Translations under genes and position numbers: made by a program
The notes under the pieces: generated by a model
The model's input: the letters and a program-made list of their open reading frames with translations, nothing else
The model's database searches: none
What the model was told of the DNA's origin: nothing
Assembly: GCA_949373165.1 (NCBI GenBank)
Contig: CASICO010000004.1
Span: 1-64,000 of the forward strand
DNA: 64,000 bases
Reading direction: 5' to 3'
Origin: an uncultured Flavobacteriales bacterium
GTDB lineage: Bacteria; Bacteroidota; Bacteroidia; Flavobacteriales_D; Sanyastnellaceae
Shown: one piece after another, positions 7,432 to 18,700 of the stretch
How the letters are laid out: each line of letters opens with the position of its first letter
Numbering within the stretch: the stretch's first letter is position 1

Positions 7432-10079
7432 AGCTGCCAAATTCAATGGTCGCGAGAGTCTGGGGGCCCTTTCTCCTGATGGCCGCACTCCTGGTCTGGC
7501 TGGTGGGGCTCTACACGCCCGCCCAACAGAAAAAGAGCCTAAACGCCTTCCAAGGAGCCGAATTGCAACTCATTTCAGATGCCGTTGCGCAATCCATTGA
7601 ACTTGCCGGCGCGAACAATGACTTCGGTTCAGCCCAGCGCTATTTCGAGCTCCTTCGAAAACGAGAAAACATTGAGTTTAGCGCCATCCAATACGCAGGA
7701 GACACCCTGATTGTAAGCAATCCAGTCGGCATCTCATACGCGCACGTACTTGGCCTCGAAAAACATCCGCTTTTTGTCCAAACCCCATTTGAGGCCGGGG
7801 CTTTTCAAGGGCGGATATTCATCAAAGGCTCAGACGTCTTTGTTGAGACGGAGCTCAACAAACTCAACTCCCCACTCTACGCGGGATTGATGGTCATGGT
7901 CATCGCGGTGATCATCCTGTTCCTCTTCCTCCAATTTCAAGTCTCATCGCCCCTCAAACAGGTCCTCCGAACCGCAGACAACATCCGCAGTGGCGACTTA
8001 GAATCCCCCATCCATTCGGACACCAGAATTCATGAAATCAGGTCGCTCAATCTCGCGTTAGAACGGCTCAGAAAAGGCCTGTTTGAACAGCGAAAAACCA
8101 ACAAGAACCTCACCTCGGGTATGGAGAGGGAAATTCAATCTCGCACGCAGGATTTGACTAAAATTTTAGATGAGCTTCAAGACAGTCAAAACCTGTTCAA
8201 GTCCGTCATTGAGTCTGCGCTTGATGCCATGATCATTGCCGATGGGGAATCCATCATTGTAGAATGGAACAGGAAAGCTGAAATCATCTTTGGCTGGACT
8301 CGGGAGGAAGCCCTCGGACAGCGACTCTCCGACCTGATTATTCCTCATCAATACCGGAACGCACACAACACTGGAATGTCCCATTATCATGCCACCGGAC
8401 ATGGCCCAGTAATGAATAAGGCCTTTGAAATCCAAGGCCTCCGAAAAAGCGGGGAAGTCTTTGACATCGAGCTGTACATCACCCAAGTTCAGATTGACAA
8501 TCAAATCGTTTTCTCCAGTTTCATCCGCGACATCACCATTCCAAAGCAGCTCGCAGAAGACCTCGAGCGCGAGAGGAAGCTCAACACTTCATTGCTCAAC
8601 GGATTGCCCATGATGGTCAGCCTCAAAGACGCCGACCTTAGGTTCACCTTCATCAACGATGACGCGTGTAAGGTTTTGGGGAAAGGCAGAGACGAGCTCA
8701 TTGGGAAACAGGAAAAAGAGGTCTTCACAACAGAGTGGGTCCAAGAGTCCATCGCCCTAGACAGGGCGGGCTATGAGGGCCAAAACGTCCCCAATGTGGA
8801 GCGCACCTTCACCGTAGAGGGCAAAGAAGAAAACTACCTCATCGGACGTCACAAATTCTCAATTGGCGAGGAGAACATCACATCCTATCTGCTCACATAC
8901 GGGTTCAACGTCTCCCAACTCAAAACCATTCAGTCTGAATTGGAAGAAGCCTTGCAAGCGAAGGACGAGTTCTTGGCCACCATCAGTCATGAAATCCGCA
9001 CTCCGCTTCATAGCATTATTGTTTTGGCCGAATTGCTCAACAATGAAAATCGCATCGACGATCATGAAGAGTTCACCGCCAACATCCGATCGTCCTCGCG
9101 TCATTTGTTGGAGTTGGTCAATGACCTGCTTGATTTCGCCAAAGCCGAAGCGGGCAAATTGTCCCTCGCCCCAGAGCCCGTGGAATTGCAAGCCTATATA
9201 GATTCTATCAACCGCATAGATCAAGACCAAAGGAAAGAAGAAGTTCATTTCTTCAAAACAAGCCAAGGCTGCGAGAACATCGCCGTCCTCGCCGACCCAA
9301 CGCGACTGAATCAAGTCCTTTCAAATTTGCTGTCGAACGCGTTTAAGTTCACAGATCAAGGCAAAGTGACACTGAACATCGACGCGACAAGGGAGAAGGA
9401 GCATGTCCTCCTCCAAATCAAGGTAACCGATACAGGCATCGGCATTCCAAAAAACCAACAAGGGCAAATTTTAGAAGCCTTCCAACAAGCCCACACCGGC
9501 ATCGCACGCCAATTTGGCGGCACTGGATTGGGACTCGGCATTGTCGTCCGGATTCTTGAACTCATGAACTCGGAACTGCACATCGAAAGTGAACCTGGCA
9601 TAGGCTCCTGCTTCCATTTTAGCCTTCGACTCCCACTTCACCAGAGTTTACAGAACGAAGACGCCGGGGAGGACAACGCCAAAGAAACCTCTCTCCAAGG
9701 TCTGCGCCTCCTCTATGTTGAAGACATCGTGCCCAACCAATTGGTCATGCGCGCCATGTCCAAACCCTGGGATATTGAATTGACCATCGCCAGTACAGGG
9801 CAAGAAGCCATTGAATTGGCGAGAACACAAACATTCGATTTGATATTCATGGACATTCAAATGCCCGTCATGGACGGAATTGAGGCGTTCCAAATCATCC
9901 AAGAACTCGAGGGTGATTGCCCGCCCGTTCATGCGTTCACCGCCCACACAGGAAAATCGGATTTGGACAAATATCAGAACCTTGGCTTCAAAAGTGTTTT
10001 GACCAAGCCAATGGCACCAAAAGAGTTAAAATCCACACTAAAGCGACACATCGATGAGCAAGACCGAGGCAGAATTTGA
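7428..10079 (+). CDS. Hybrid sensor histidine kinase (HAMP-PAS-PAS-HisKA-HATPase-REC)
   Basis: 883 residues from the ATG that overlaps the upstream TGA; this start places the first helix correctly. TM1 about 8-31, periplasmic sensor about 32-148, TM2 about 150-172, HAMP about 173-220, coiled-coil linker, PAS about 253-378, second PAS about 385-500, HisKA with phospho-acceptor His521 in SHEIRTPLH, HATPase with N box LSNLLSNAFKFT, G1 DTGIGIP and G2 GGTGLGLGI, and a C-terminal REC domain with Glu765/Asp766 and phospho-acceptor Asp809 in FMDIQMPVMDG. The periplasmic domain is the likely contact for the binding protein encoded upstream. Phosphate should pass His521 to Asp809 to the HPt encoded next. 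No DNA-binding regulator lies in the operon. Confidence 0.9.
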   Translation: MKLPNSMVARVWGPFLLMAALLVWLVGLYTPAQQKKSLNAFQGAELQLISDAVAQSIELAGANNDFGSAQRYFELLRKRENIEFSAIQYAGDTLIVSNPVGISYAHVLGLEKHPLFVQTPFEAGAFQGRIFIKGSDVFVETELNKLNSPLYAGLMVMVIAVIILFLFLQFQVSSPLKQVLRTADNIRSGDLESPIHSDTRIHEIRSLNLALERLRKGLFEQRKTNKNLTSGMEREIQSRTQDLTKILDELQDSQNLFKSVIESALDAMIIADGESIIVEWNRKAEIIFGWTREEALGQRLSDLIIPHQYRNAHNTGMSHYHATGHGPVMNKAFEIQGLRKSGEVFDIELYITQVQIDNQIVFSSFIRDITIPKQLAEDLERERKLNTSLLNGLPMMVSLKDADLRFTFINDDACKVLGKGRDELIGKQEKEVFTTEWVQESIALDRAGYEGQNVPNVERTFTVEGKEENYLIGRHKFSIGEENITSYLLTYGFNVSQLKTIQSELEEALQAKDEFLATISHEIRTPLHSIIVLAELLNNENRIDDHEEFTANIRSSSRHLLELVNDLLDFAKAEAGKLSLAPEPVELQAYIDSINRIDQDQRKEEVHFFKTSQGCENIAVLADPTRLNQVLSNLLSNAFKFTDQGKVTLNIDATREKEHVLLQIKVTDTGIGIPKNQQGQILEAFQQAHTGIARQFGGTGLGLGIVVRILELMNSELHIESEPGIGSCFHFSLRLPLHQSLQNEDAGEDNAKETSLQGLRLLYVEDIVPNQLVMRAMSKPWDIELTIASTGQEAIELARTQTFDLIFMDIQMPVMDGIEAFQIIQELEGDCPPVHAFTAHTGKSDLDKYQNLGFKSVLTKPMAPKELKSTLKRHIDEQDRGRI

Positions 10080-10380
10080 CGCTGGATATTTCAAGAATTT
10101 ATTTGGTGAAGCCACCGTCGAATGGCACGAGTTCATTGCGGTGTCCATCCGCACATTTTCTGAAGGAAGGGTCAAATTAAATCGGGCCGTTTCCGAAAAA
10201 GACATGGATGCTTTTTCCGACTCAAGACATGGCATTGGACCCTCGCTCCAACAATGGGGTGCCCTCAGTCTGGAGCGATCACTTCGGGAACTCACCCTCG
10301 ACCAACTCGACGGGAACTGGCCTAACATTGAATTGGAATTCGAGGGCCTTATGGCCGAACTGGAAAAACTCAAAGCATAA
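10054..10380 (+). CDS. HPt-like phosphotransfer protein
   Basis: 108 residues, overlapping the kinase gene by 26 bp. Predicted all-helical. Position in the operon, size and the pattern DSRHGIGPSLQQWGALSL (His59) fit a histidine phosphotransfer domain, in which the phospho-His sits on a helix and is followed by a small residue and a hydrophobic face. The usual HxxKG box is not exact: Gly-Ile-Gly-Pro follows the His where Leu-Lys-Gly is common. It probably receives phosphate from Asp809 of the hybrid kinase and passes it to an unlinked response regulator. The assignment rests partly on context. Confidence 0.6.
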   Translation: MSKTEAEFDAGYFKNLFGEATVEWHEFIAVSIRTFSEGRVKLNRAVSEKDMDAFSDSRHGIGPSLQQWGALSLERSLRELTLDQLDGNWPNIELEFEGLMAELEKLKA

Positions 10381-10409
10381 AAAAAGAGGCCCTTTTGAGG
10401 CCTCTTTTT
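10381..10409. terminator. Bidirectional intrinsic terminator
   Basis: An 11-bp perfect stem, AAAAAGAGGCC (10381-10391) with GGCCTCTTTTT (10399-10409), and a 7-nt loop. It has T-runs on both strands and sits between the convergent HPt and isocitrate dehydrogenase genes, so it can serve both. Confidence 0.85.
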
Positions 10410-10429
10410 CTTTGTGTTTAAAAACACCA

Positions 10430-11659
10430 TCACACCATACGCGACTTCAGGTCACCGTCGATGGCATCGAGAAACTGCTCTGTCGTTAACCAGTGCGCTT
10501 CGGTCATGTCTTTGCCGTGAATCAACAAGGCCAAATCCTTGGTCATGCGTCCGCTCTCCACAACATCGATGCACACCTGCTCCAATGTTTGCGAGAATGT
10601 GCGAAGCGCGTCGTTGCCATCGAGCTTGCCTCGGAAGTCCAGACCACGGGTCCAAGCGAAGATGCTTGCAATGGGGTTGGTCGATGTCTTCTTGCCTTGC
10701 TGATGTTGGCGATAGTGACGGGTCACTGTTCCGTGCGCCGCTTCGGCCTCCATGGTCTTGCCATCGGGCGTCACCAGCGTAGAGGTCATCAGGCCAAGTG
10801 AACCAAAGCCCTGGGCCACGGTGTCGGACTGTACATCGCCGTCGTAGTTTTTGCACGCCCAAACGAAACCACCATTCCACTTCATGGCCGCAGCGACCAT
10901 GTCGTCGATCAAACGGTGCTCGTAGGTAATGCCAGCCTCTTCAAACCGAGACTTAAACTCAGCATCAAATACCTCCTGGAAAATGTCCTTGAAACGGCCA
11001 TCGTACGCTTTGAGGATGGTGTTCTTGGTGGAGAGGTACAAAGGCCATCCCTTGGCGAGTGCTTGGTTCATGCAGCTGTGCGCGAAACCGTAAATGCTCT
11101 CGTCGGTGTTGTACATGCTCATGGCCACACCACCGTCGCCTTCAAAGTTGTAGACCTCCCACTCTGTAGACTCTCCTCCCCCTTCAGGAATGAACGTCAT
11201 GGTGAGCTTGCCTTTTCCTTTGATGACCGTGTCGGTTGCCTTGTACTGGTCGCCAAAAGCGTGACGGCCAATGCAAATCGGCTTTGTCCAACCCGGAACC
11301 AACCGCGGCACGTTCTTCATGATGATGGGCTCCCGGAAAACCGTTCCACCAATGATGTTGCGGAGCGTGCCATTGGGGCTGCGCCACATCTTCTTGAGGT
11401 CAAACTCCTCCACTCGCTGCTCATCGGGCGTAATGGTGGCACACTTGATGCCCACGCTGTGCTTCTTGATGGCCTCGGCAGCATCGACAGTGATCTGGTC
11501 GTTGGTCTCGTCACGCTTCTCGATTCCGAGGTCGTAGTACAGCAGCTCGATGTCGAGGTACGGGAGAATGAGGCGATCCTTGATGAATTGCCAGATGATG
11601 CGGGTCATCTCATCGCCGTCGAGTTCGACAACGGGGTTGTGGACCTTGATCTTTTCCAT
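10430..11659 (-). CDS. icd: NADP-dependent isocitrate dehydrogenase (homodimeric, eukaryotic-like type)
   Basis: 409 residues, full length for the type II homodimeric enzyme that oxidises isocitrate to 2-oxoglutarate in the TCA cycle. N-terminal [18 protein letters not shown] is the family signature. Substrate- and cofactor-binding segments follow: [19 protein letters not shown], then [13 protein letters not shown], then [17 protein letters not shown], where the last lies in the NADP site. Start ATG at 11659; no better start exists upstream. It shares a terminator with the HPt gene at its 3' end and is separated from ndk by 125 bp holding two hairpins. Aconitase, the preceding TCA step, is at 41872-44130. 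Confidence 0.95.
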   Translation of the reverse strand: MEKIKVHNPVVELDGDEMTRIIWQFIKDRLILPYLDIELLYYDLGIEKRDETNDQITVDAAEAIKKHSVGIKCATITPDEQRVEEFDLKKMWRSPNGTLRNIIGGTVFREPIIMKNVPRLVPGWTKPICIGRHAFGDQYKATDTVIKGKGKLTMTFIPEGGGESTEWEVYNFEGDGGVAMSMYNTDESIYGFAHSCMNQALAKGWPLYLSTKNTILKAYDGRFKDIFQEVFDAEFKSRFEEAGITYEHRLIDDMVAAAMKWNGGFVWACKNYDGDVQSDTVAQGFGSLGLMTSTLVTPDGKTMEAEAAHGTVTRHYRQHQQGKKTSTNPIASIFAWTRGLDFRGKLDGNDALRTFSQTLEQVCIDVVESGRMTKDLALLIHGKDMTEAHWLTTEQFLDAIDGDLKSRMV

Positions 11660-11717
11660 GGTCGTTCTAAGTGTTTGCCCTGTCCATTTATAGAATGGCG
11701 GGGGCGCGAAAGTACTG

Positions 11718-11757
11718 CCGACCAGAGGGGTCGGTCAAATCGTGTCTGAGTGACACG
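11718..11757. terminator. Two tandem short hairpins between ndk and icd
   Basis: Hairpin 1 is CCGACC (11718-11723) with GGTCGG (11729-11734). Hairpin 2 is CGTGTC (11741-11746) with GACACG (11752-11757). They lie just downstream of the minus-strand ndk stop. No clear T-run follows on that strand, so they are weak terminator or mRNA-end candidates. Confidence 0.35.
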
Positions 11758-11784
11758 GAATCAAGCGGTTTGAACCACCGACGC

Positions 11785-12204
11785 TCACGCGAGCTCGCGC
11801 TCGCTAAAGTAGAAGCTGCCCTCGATGGCGGCGTTCTCATCGCTGTCGCTTCCGTGAACAGCATTGGCTGCAATGCTCTCTGCAAAATCAGCACGGATGG
11901 TTCCAGGTGCCGCTTCTGCCGGGTTGGTGGCGCCGATCAGGGTGCGGAAATCCGCCATGGCATTGTCCTTCTCGAGGATGGCCGCCACAATGGGACCGCT
12001 GCTCATGTACTCGGTCAGCTCACCAAAAAAGGGACGCTCACTGTGTACGGCGTAAAAGGCTTGCGCTTCGGCGAGGGTCAACTGGGTCCACTTCATCGCC
12101 TTGATGGTGAAGCCGTTCTCGATGATGCGGTCAATGATCTTGCCAGTGTGGCCAGCGCCGGTAGCGTCCGGCTTGATCATGGTGAAGGTGCGGTTTGTGG
12201 CCAT
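11785..12204 (-). CDS. ndk: Nucleoside diphosphate kinase
   Basis: 139 residues, the standard length, starting at [16 protein letters not shown]; the open frame continues upstream but that part is not conserved. The enzyme balances NTP pools by ping-pong phosphate transfer through a phospho-His. The active site NAVHGSDS is present with His117, and the FSERELA C-terminus is close to the family end. A perfect -7 box TATTTTTG lies at 12245-12252 on the minus strand, giving a leader of about 35 nt with a GC-rich hairpin. Confidence 0.95.
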   Translation of the reverse strand: MATNRTFTMIKPDATGAGHTGKIIDRIIENGFTIKAMKWTQLTLAEAQAFYAVHSERPFFGELTEYMSSGPIVAAILEKDNAMADFRTLIGATNPAEAAPGTIRADFAESIAANAVHGSDSDENAAIEGSFYFSERELA

Positions 12205-12244
12205 TTTCCTTGGAATTGAGTGTACATGCGCGTCCTGCGCGCCG

Positions 12245-12252
12245 CAAAAATA
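12245..12252 (-). promoter_or_regulatory. ndk promoter -7 box TATTTTTG
   Basis: Exact match to Bacteroidota TAnnTTTG on the minus strand, about 40 nt upstream of the ndk ATG. A TTG trinucleotide lies 16 nt further upstream, a little closer than the usual -33 spacing. Confidence 0.55.
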
Positions 12253-12701
12253 GCGGTTTCCAAGTCTACAACAAGTCCCCAATGTGAACGGCGCCACTCG
12301 CCTCATCAAACGACCATTCTCTGAGGAAGTAATGCGACATCATCAACCAGCCGACAGTGTCAAGATCACCCTCATCGCATGAAGAGAAAACACGAGAGAC
12401 ACGAACAAAATCAACTTACCCACGCCCCAATCCACCCCCATTTACAGTCGACGATTCGGCGTCCAAAACCCTCCCTGCTTTCTAGCCCGAAAAAGTCATG
12501 ACCTGCACCTCAAAATGGACGTCTAAAGCTTCAAACTTCCGAGAGTGCGAGTACCCGTCTGCAAAATTACTGGTTTATAACATCAGTCCTAAGCCACCTC
12601 AATCTGCAATAATATTCTACCAGAGCAAAAAAGTCGGTGCATTGTGCAGGTAGACTTCATCCTCAAACACCACACGCGCGTAAGACTTTACCTACGCGAC
12701 T

Positions 12702-12709
12702 TATCTTGG
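12702..12709 (+). promoter_or_regulatory. -7-like box TATCTTGG before the giant gene
   Basis: One mismatch to TAnnTTTG, 20 nt before the ATG at 12730 and immediately after a CGCGTA...TACGCG inverted repeat at 12677-12698. This supports 12730 over the upstream start at 12637. Confidence 0.4.
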
Positions 12710-12729
12710 GTGTCCCAAACCAGATTTTC

Positions 12730-15700
12730 ATGCTTGCTCAAAGCCAGTGCTTTAGTGCGCGCCTCGCGTCACTTTTCCTTTTCCTTCTCCTTGTTCTTGC
12801 CCTTTCCATTACCGGATTGACGCACGCGCAATCCATCCCAATCACCGTAGAGATTTTAACGGATGGAGCACCAGAAAACATGTCGTTGGTTGGACCCGAC
12901 AATGATTGGGCGAACATCAACCCTGGACAAGGTGAAGAATGGCAGCATTTGACCAATACACGATCCATGAGTTTCGGTCAAGATTTCAATTTTGACTTCA
13001 ACCATGGCAGCACCTACTCCACGACCGTTTCAGGGACAGGAGGAGCCAGCTCAGCGTCATCTTATTCCGTCGGAGGAGGTGCCTCCAACAACATGTACAC
13101 CACTCGGTATGCAACCACCACTGCTGCTCATGACAGCAATAGTGACAGTGACAATTGTGATGGATTTCTCTGCATCAGTTGCGGTTACAGCGCATCCACG
13201 AGCGCAACGTCAACCTTCGCGGCGGGATCGTATGGAACCTTTTCTAAACGGAACGACAACGGGACCGTCAGCAACACCAACTACGCTGCCCCTTCTACTG
13301 TACAAAACTGGACTTTCACCGGTGGGTCAGCTCTTGGAACTTATGGCGCAGTCCTCAGAAAATCTGGCGGTAGCTCCATTAGTGCCTCATACACCTGCGG
13401 TGGTCAATACAATAACGCTTGCGGCTGCATAGGTCAACCTCGTGTCGATTGGATGAACGGGCAATCCGGTTCAATTGGAGACTTTTCTGTGTATGATGCA
13501 CAATCTTGCAGTGGAAATTGCGGCTCTTGCAGCGTCACCGCCCAAACCATGGGGTGCTTCAATTACAACGTCGTTTCTACCAATGGTAAAGCCACAAAAG
13601 ATATCTACTCGTACCAATCCGGAACCATTGGCACCAATGTATGGATTGACTTGGTGGAAGCCGACTTCACAGGAGGAAACGCAAGTCAAGTGGACTTGTG
13701 GCTGGTCAAAGGCAATCAAAAAATCCACCTCCTCAACAGCAGAAGTCAATCCGGATCCAACCACGACTGCAACATCTCCGACGGGCACGCGACCATTGGA
13801 AACAACTGGTCAAACAGCAGCCGCTACAGCGCATCAGGAGGAAACCTCAACGACAAATTCTATGGAGCCAACGCAGACGGATGGTGGACTTTGGAGGCAT
13901 ACGACACGGGTAGCGGAACCCAACATACAGTCAACTATTTCAAGATTCATTTCAAATCCTTGTCCAATGGCCGATTTGAAACCACCGCATCTGTCAACAG
14001 CAACCAAACCATCGGCGATGGTGTTTACATCCAAAACCTGACTGTCGATCACGATTTGGCAGGCGACTCTTTCACTTTGGAAGCTCCGAACGGATCGTCA
14101 TACGCGCTGTACAACTTGAATGACGATCAAGTTTACACACTCGACGGAGCCGCCACCACTCATTTCGAAGGAGTCAACACCAATGGAACTTGGAGGCTCA
14201 AAGCCACAAGTTCCAACATGACGACTGACATGCATAGGGGCATTGCGTCGTTCACCCTCTCTTTTTCTGGCGTCTCCTTGAATGGCAGTTCGTGTTCATC
14301 TGGAAGCTCAAATCGCGCCTATGCAGCGCGGGTTTACCCCAGCCAATTGAATCCCAATTGCACTTCAAACAACGACCATTATTTCTACAAAGCGAGTGGC
14401 GCAGCCAACCCCAGTGTAGACCTACAGAAAATGGTAAGCAGGGTCAGCAACCACGCGGAACTCGCTTCATTGGGCCACTCGAAAACGGGATTGAAATTGG
14501 TTGAAATGGGCGACGGAATCTATGACGCATATGACATCGCCAATGACCAACATTTCACGGCCGCTAGAATCAATGGAAGCAGCTCGGCAGGTCATGAGGT
14601 CAATCGATCCGCCAATTCCTTTTCAAATCCTTTGGTCACAGCAGTCTGGTCAAGTGCGCCGGGTAACCACGCGAGCAATGGATCCGTCTATGCCCTTCCT
14701 GCCAGTGATCACCTGAAAGGAATTCAATATAAGTCTTCGACTGCCACCCAATCTCCCACCCTGCTCGCACTCTCTGAAAGTCAATTCGAAACCGTCACAA
14801 GTCGTCCGTTGCATACCGGTGCCCAGAGTTGGATGAACCACACAGATTTTGGAAGCAATCATCAATACTGGAAAGAGTGGTTTGCCGTGGTACCAGACCC
14901 CCTCGATAAGATGGACCTTCTAAATGGAACATCTTCGACGTACTACAGTGTCCCGTGGACCTCTTCAGGAGGCGGCAATGTCAAGAACAACAAAAGCTCG
15001 AATTACGTCGGCAACATTGACTTCTCGCAGGCGGCAGTGGACATCCCCATGCTCACAAACAGCCGAGATGCCAATACCAATCTACTGGCTGGACACAGCA
15101 GTGGTGCCATCATTAACCCCATTGATTTGCGGAACCAAACGCATTCTATGTGGCGGACGGCAGCAGACGTTCAAACCTATTATTCAAGCGAGTTGGTTAC
15201 CCGCTACGAACAAGGAAGTGATTTCGCTTCAGGAAAAATTCACGTCAGCTTCCCAATTACTGCGCCGAAGTACAACAGCACCACGTTCGAAGATGTGCCC
15301 TATTCCGGACCAAATGCCGTTGACCAAGAGCTCCCTTACTGGGGATTGCCAAATGGTGTAGAGGGATATGCAGAGATGTTCGTTCGCATCAAAAACAACA
15401 CAACACAGCAGGTCTTCACGAAAGAAATCACCAGCATCCAAGAGCCCTTGATGCTCAAAGACTGTCCTTTCCTCATTCAGGACTCCATCCGCACGGAAAT
15501 CTCGATTCAAGAAATCCTGACCGCTGCAAGCAGTGCATCCGACTTCAACGGTGGAGACGAAGTGGAAATCTCCGCCATGGTTTTCTGGTCCACTCCAGCG
15601 AGAAGAACCGCACTGTGGTCTCATGAAGAGCCTGATAACCGAGAGGTTTTGTGCACCGACGTGAATGCATTTACCATGACAGACGGTCCCGCCGCAATCA

Positions 15701-18700
15701 ACACCGGAAATGGTTCAAGTGTCACTGTGGCTTGGAACGAAGGTTTGAAAAGCACTGGAGGTTACATGCGGTTACAACGCAGAAATGCAGCCAACGCATC
15801 GGCACCTGGTGGCGGTTGGGCCTACATCGGCGATGATGGAGACACCACCTTGGTCATGGCGGACGCCAAAGTCTGGTTCAATGATGATTCCGACCAAAAC
15901 GGCGCGGTTGACGCCATTTCATATACTGACGATCAACTGCCTCACTTGATGTGGGAGTGCCAAAGGGTGGAATACCGGGTAGAGCAAGACATGTGTGGTC
16001 AATACAACTACACACCTGTCATTGGTGTGAATATCCTAGGGACTCTCGAGAACCCTTGGATCTTAGACGACAATCTTTCCAATGGCATTCAAGTCTCCCA
16101 GGGGCGCTATCCCTTTAAGGTCAAAATTGACTGGGCAACGGCCACAGACCCTCAGGGAGATATCGCCCAATTCAGGGTGTACAGACGACTGTACCAACCA
16201 GCTACTCCAGACGCAAACACGTGGGAGCAAATCTTCTCTTCAGAAGACTTCACATGGTACATCGACCAAGACATTGCCGCTGGAACGCTTTATGAGTACC
16301 GTGTGGGTGCGCTGATGAGCTGCACCACAGGTGGAGGTCAATCATCAGAAGTGACATTGCAGGAATTCTTCCCCCCTGCTCCTTACGACATCGGCTTCCG
16401 CTCTTCCATGGGCGCTGTCGCCGGAGAAGTCCTTTTCGAAAACGAAAGCCCCTCTGGCAATGTCAAGGTGGAGGTGAGTCCTCAAAGCGTCATGAATGCG
16501 AGGAACTCACTTGAACTCGAGGACAATGAATATTTCTCATTGGACCTGAAAAATCTGAGTTTAGGTAGCGCGAATGTTTGGCCTGACATCCACTCTACAA
16601 CTCCTGGAAATGAATGGTCCATTTCCCAGTGGATTCAAGTTCCCGAAAACACCGTAGAAAACAACACGGAGTTTCCTTTGGTCAGTTTCAACATGGAAGA
16701 CGCCGCCACCTTCGTGGTCAGTGAAGCATTCTCCATTTGGGGCAGCACCGATGGGGCCCCTGCCGGTCATTTCAACTTGAAATTGAAGCAAGCGGGGAGT
16801 TCTCTTCCGTTCACACCGAGCAACATTCAACTCAAAGACGACACCTATTACCATGTGACGTTGAATATGAAGAATGAAGACGCTGCGCCAGGCTTTAGCG
16901 TGACAGCCAGTGTCTTGTCCGATGAATCGAGCACACTCCCTCCAGTGGTTGGACAACGCCTCTTGAGCGGCACGGATGAATCCCTTGCCGAAATGAGAGC
17001 GGGATGGCACAGCATTACTTGGAATGCTGCGGGTGCCGCAGCCTTGGAGTGCGGAGATCCATTTGCATTGAACTTCTCACCACTGGCCATCGCAACCAGT
17101 CAAGACGCCTGCAACTACTCTGAATCAACCACAGGGTGCACAGACTCTGACATTGCGATCAACAACCTTGGGTTTGATGCCAACTTGGCCGAAAATTCTG
17201 CGTGCAACTACAGCAGCATTGGATATGGAGAACTGATTACAGCGCGCTGGTTCTCAGACAGCTCAGAGGACTCAAATGAAGCCCCAGCCGTGTTTGAAAT
17301 CAATGGGTCAAATGAAACCCTCGTCCACAACTTCCACAGCACCATTCAAGCGGCATACAATGCCAACCCCTCGGAATACCCCTATTCTATGCCAGTCATG
17401 AGCGTGCAGTTGCCTCCGGGCAACTACCGCATGCGCGTTCTGGACAACAGCCTTTCTCCGCTTGCAGATGCCACCAGTTTTTCTGGAAACTTCTCCGTGC
17501 ACAATGACAAGGGAGAGGAATATGTGAATTGCATTCAATACTTGGCCTCAGAGGTCAATTCAGGTGTCTATGATTTCACCATCAATGCAGGAAGTTGTGA
17601 GTTAACCTCAACTCCAGGGGCCATCAACAATCTGATGACCGACTGCGCAGATTGCTACTCTCTCGAGTTTGACGCTTCATCCAGCCCCTACTCTTTAACC
17701 ACTACATCTGCTGGTCGAACTGCCATTGGCAACAACCCCAGTTTTGCATTCTGGTTCAGGGCCCCTTCACAAAACGGCAACATTTTAAAGGCCGTTTCGA
17801 CCACAGGAAGTGTGATCAGCTTGAAGGCAGTTGCAGACGACAACAACCCATCCAACACTGGTAGCATGAAGTTTGCATTGGTTGGTCCGGGGAATCAGAC
17901 CCTCAGCCGAACTCCAGCAGCGCCCTACAATGAGTACAACCTCATCTCGGGGCAATGGTATCATGCTACGCTGCACTTGGGCAACGATGGTGCGGGAAGC
18001 TTTACGCTGCGGTCCACCAACCTCAACGACGCCGATGCTGAACCTTGGAATTCAACGCGAGAATTCATTTTCGGCAACAGCACCATCAACGCTCCTTACT
18101 CAAGCCCATCAGGATTTGAAACCGCACGCTTGGACTTGGGAGGAACCGATGTTTTGTTTCACAACCTGTCCATTTGGTCTGGTGGATTGTCCAAAGCTCA
18201 ATCGCTCGAACTGTTCAATGGAATTGAGAGCGCAAATCTGTATTCAGCATCCTCCAGCTTCACCAATGTCGATGGCATTTGGGGAACCGCACCTGCAGGT
18301 TCCAGCCTGGATTACTCCAAACTCCGGTCCGTCTTGATGCCTGACAACTCAGGTCGTCTGGTGGACCACATGGTGGGCAAGCAACTCTACCCGAACGGCT
18401 TCAATGCAGGCCTGTCCGGGACACAGACATTCCAAGTCAGTGGCACCATTGAAACCACGGGAAGTGCAATCGGCAATTTGACCAGCACACAGCGCTCGGT
18501 ACGCCGCGCGCCATGGGGCATTTGCAATCCCGGTTGCGCGCGCATTTCGAACGCGTGTAACTACAATCCATTTGCCAATCAACATGGCGGATGCCAATTG
18601 GCTTGCGCCGGCGTGACGACAGAAACGAGCGAGCTTGTTTCCCATGCGGTGAACTACGATGAAATCCGCGGTTGGACAGGTGCGCCCTATTATGTTCTGA

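Larger units (their letters stand above)
12205..12729. other. 525-bp intergenic region upstream of the giant gene
   Basis: No supported coding sequence. The right third is open in the giant gene's frame back to 12637 but has no signal-peptide logic. It holds the ndk promoter at 12245-12252, a GCGCG-N5-CGCGC hairpin at 12228-12242 in the ndk leader, an inverted repeat CGCGTA (12677-12682) with TACGCG (12693-12698), and the candidate box TATCTTGG at 12702-12709. I see nothing else in 12260-12670. Confidence 0.5.

Noticed and set aside
10916..11749. 277-codon plus-strand frame over icd
   Set aside because: Mirror of the highly conserved isocitrate dehydrogenase; no independent features.
12260..12670. 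Possible RNA gene in the long intergenic region
   Set aside because: No tRNA cloverleaf, no strong extended stem and no family pattern visible.
12637..12729. Upstream start of the giant protein at 12637
   Set aside because: The extra 31 residues are polar and would bury the signal peptide; the ATG at 12730 follows a -7-like box by 20 nt.
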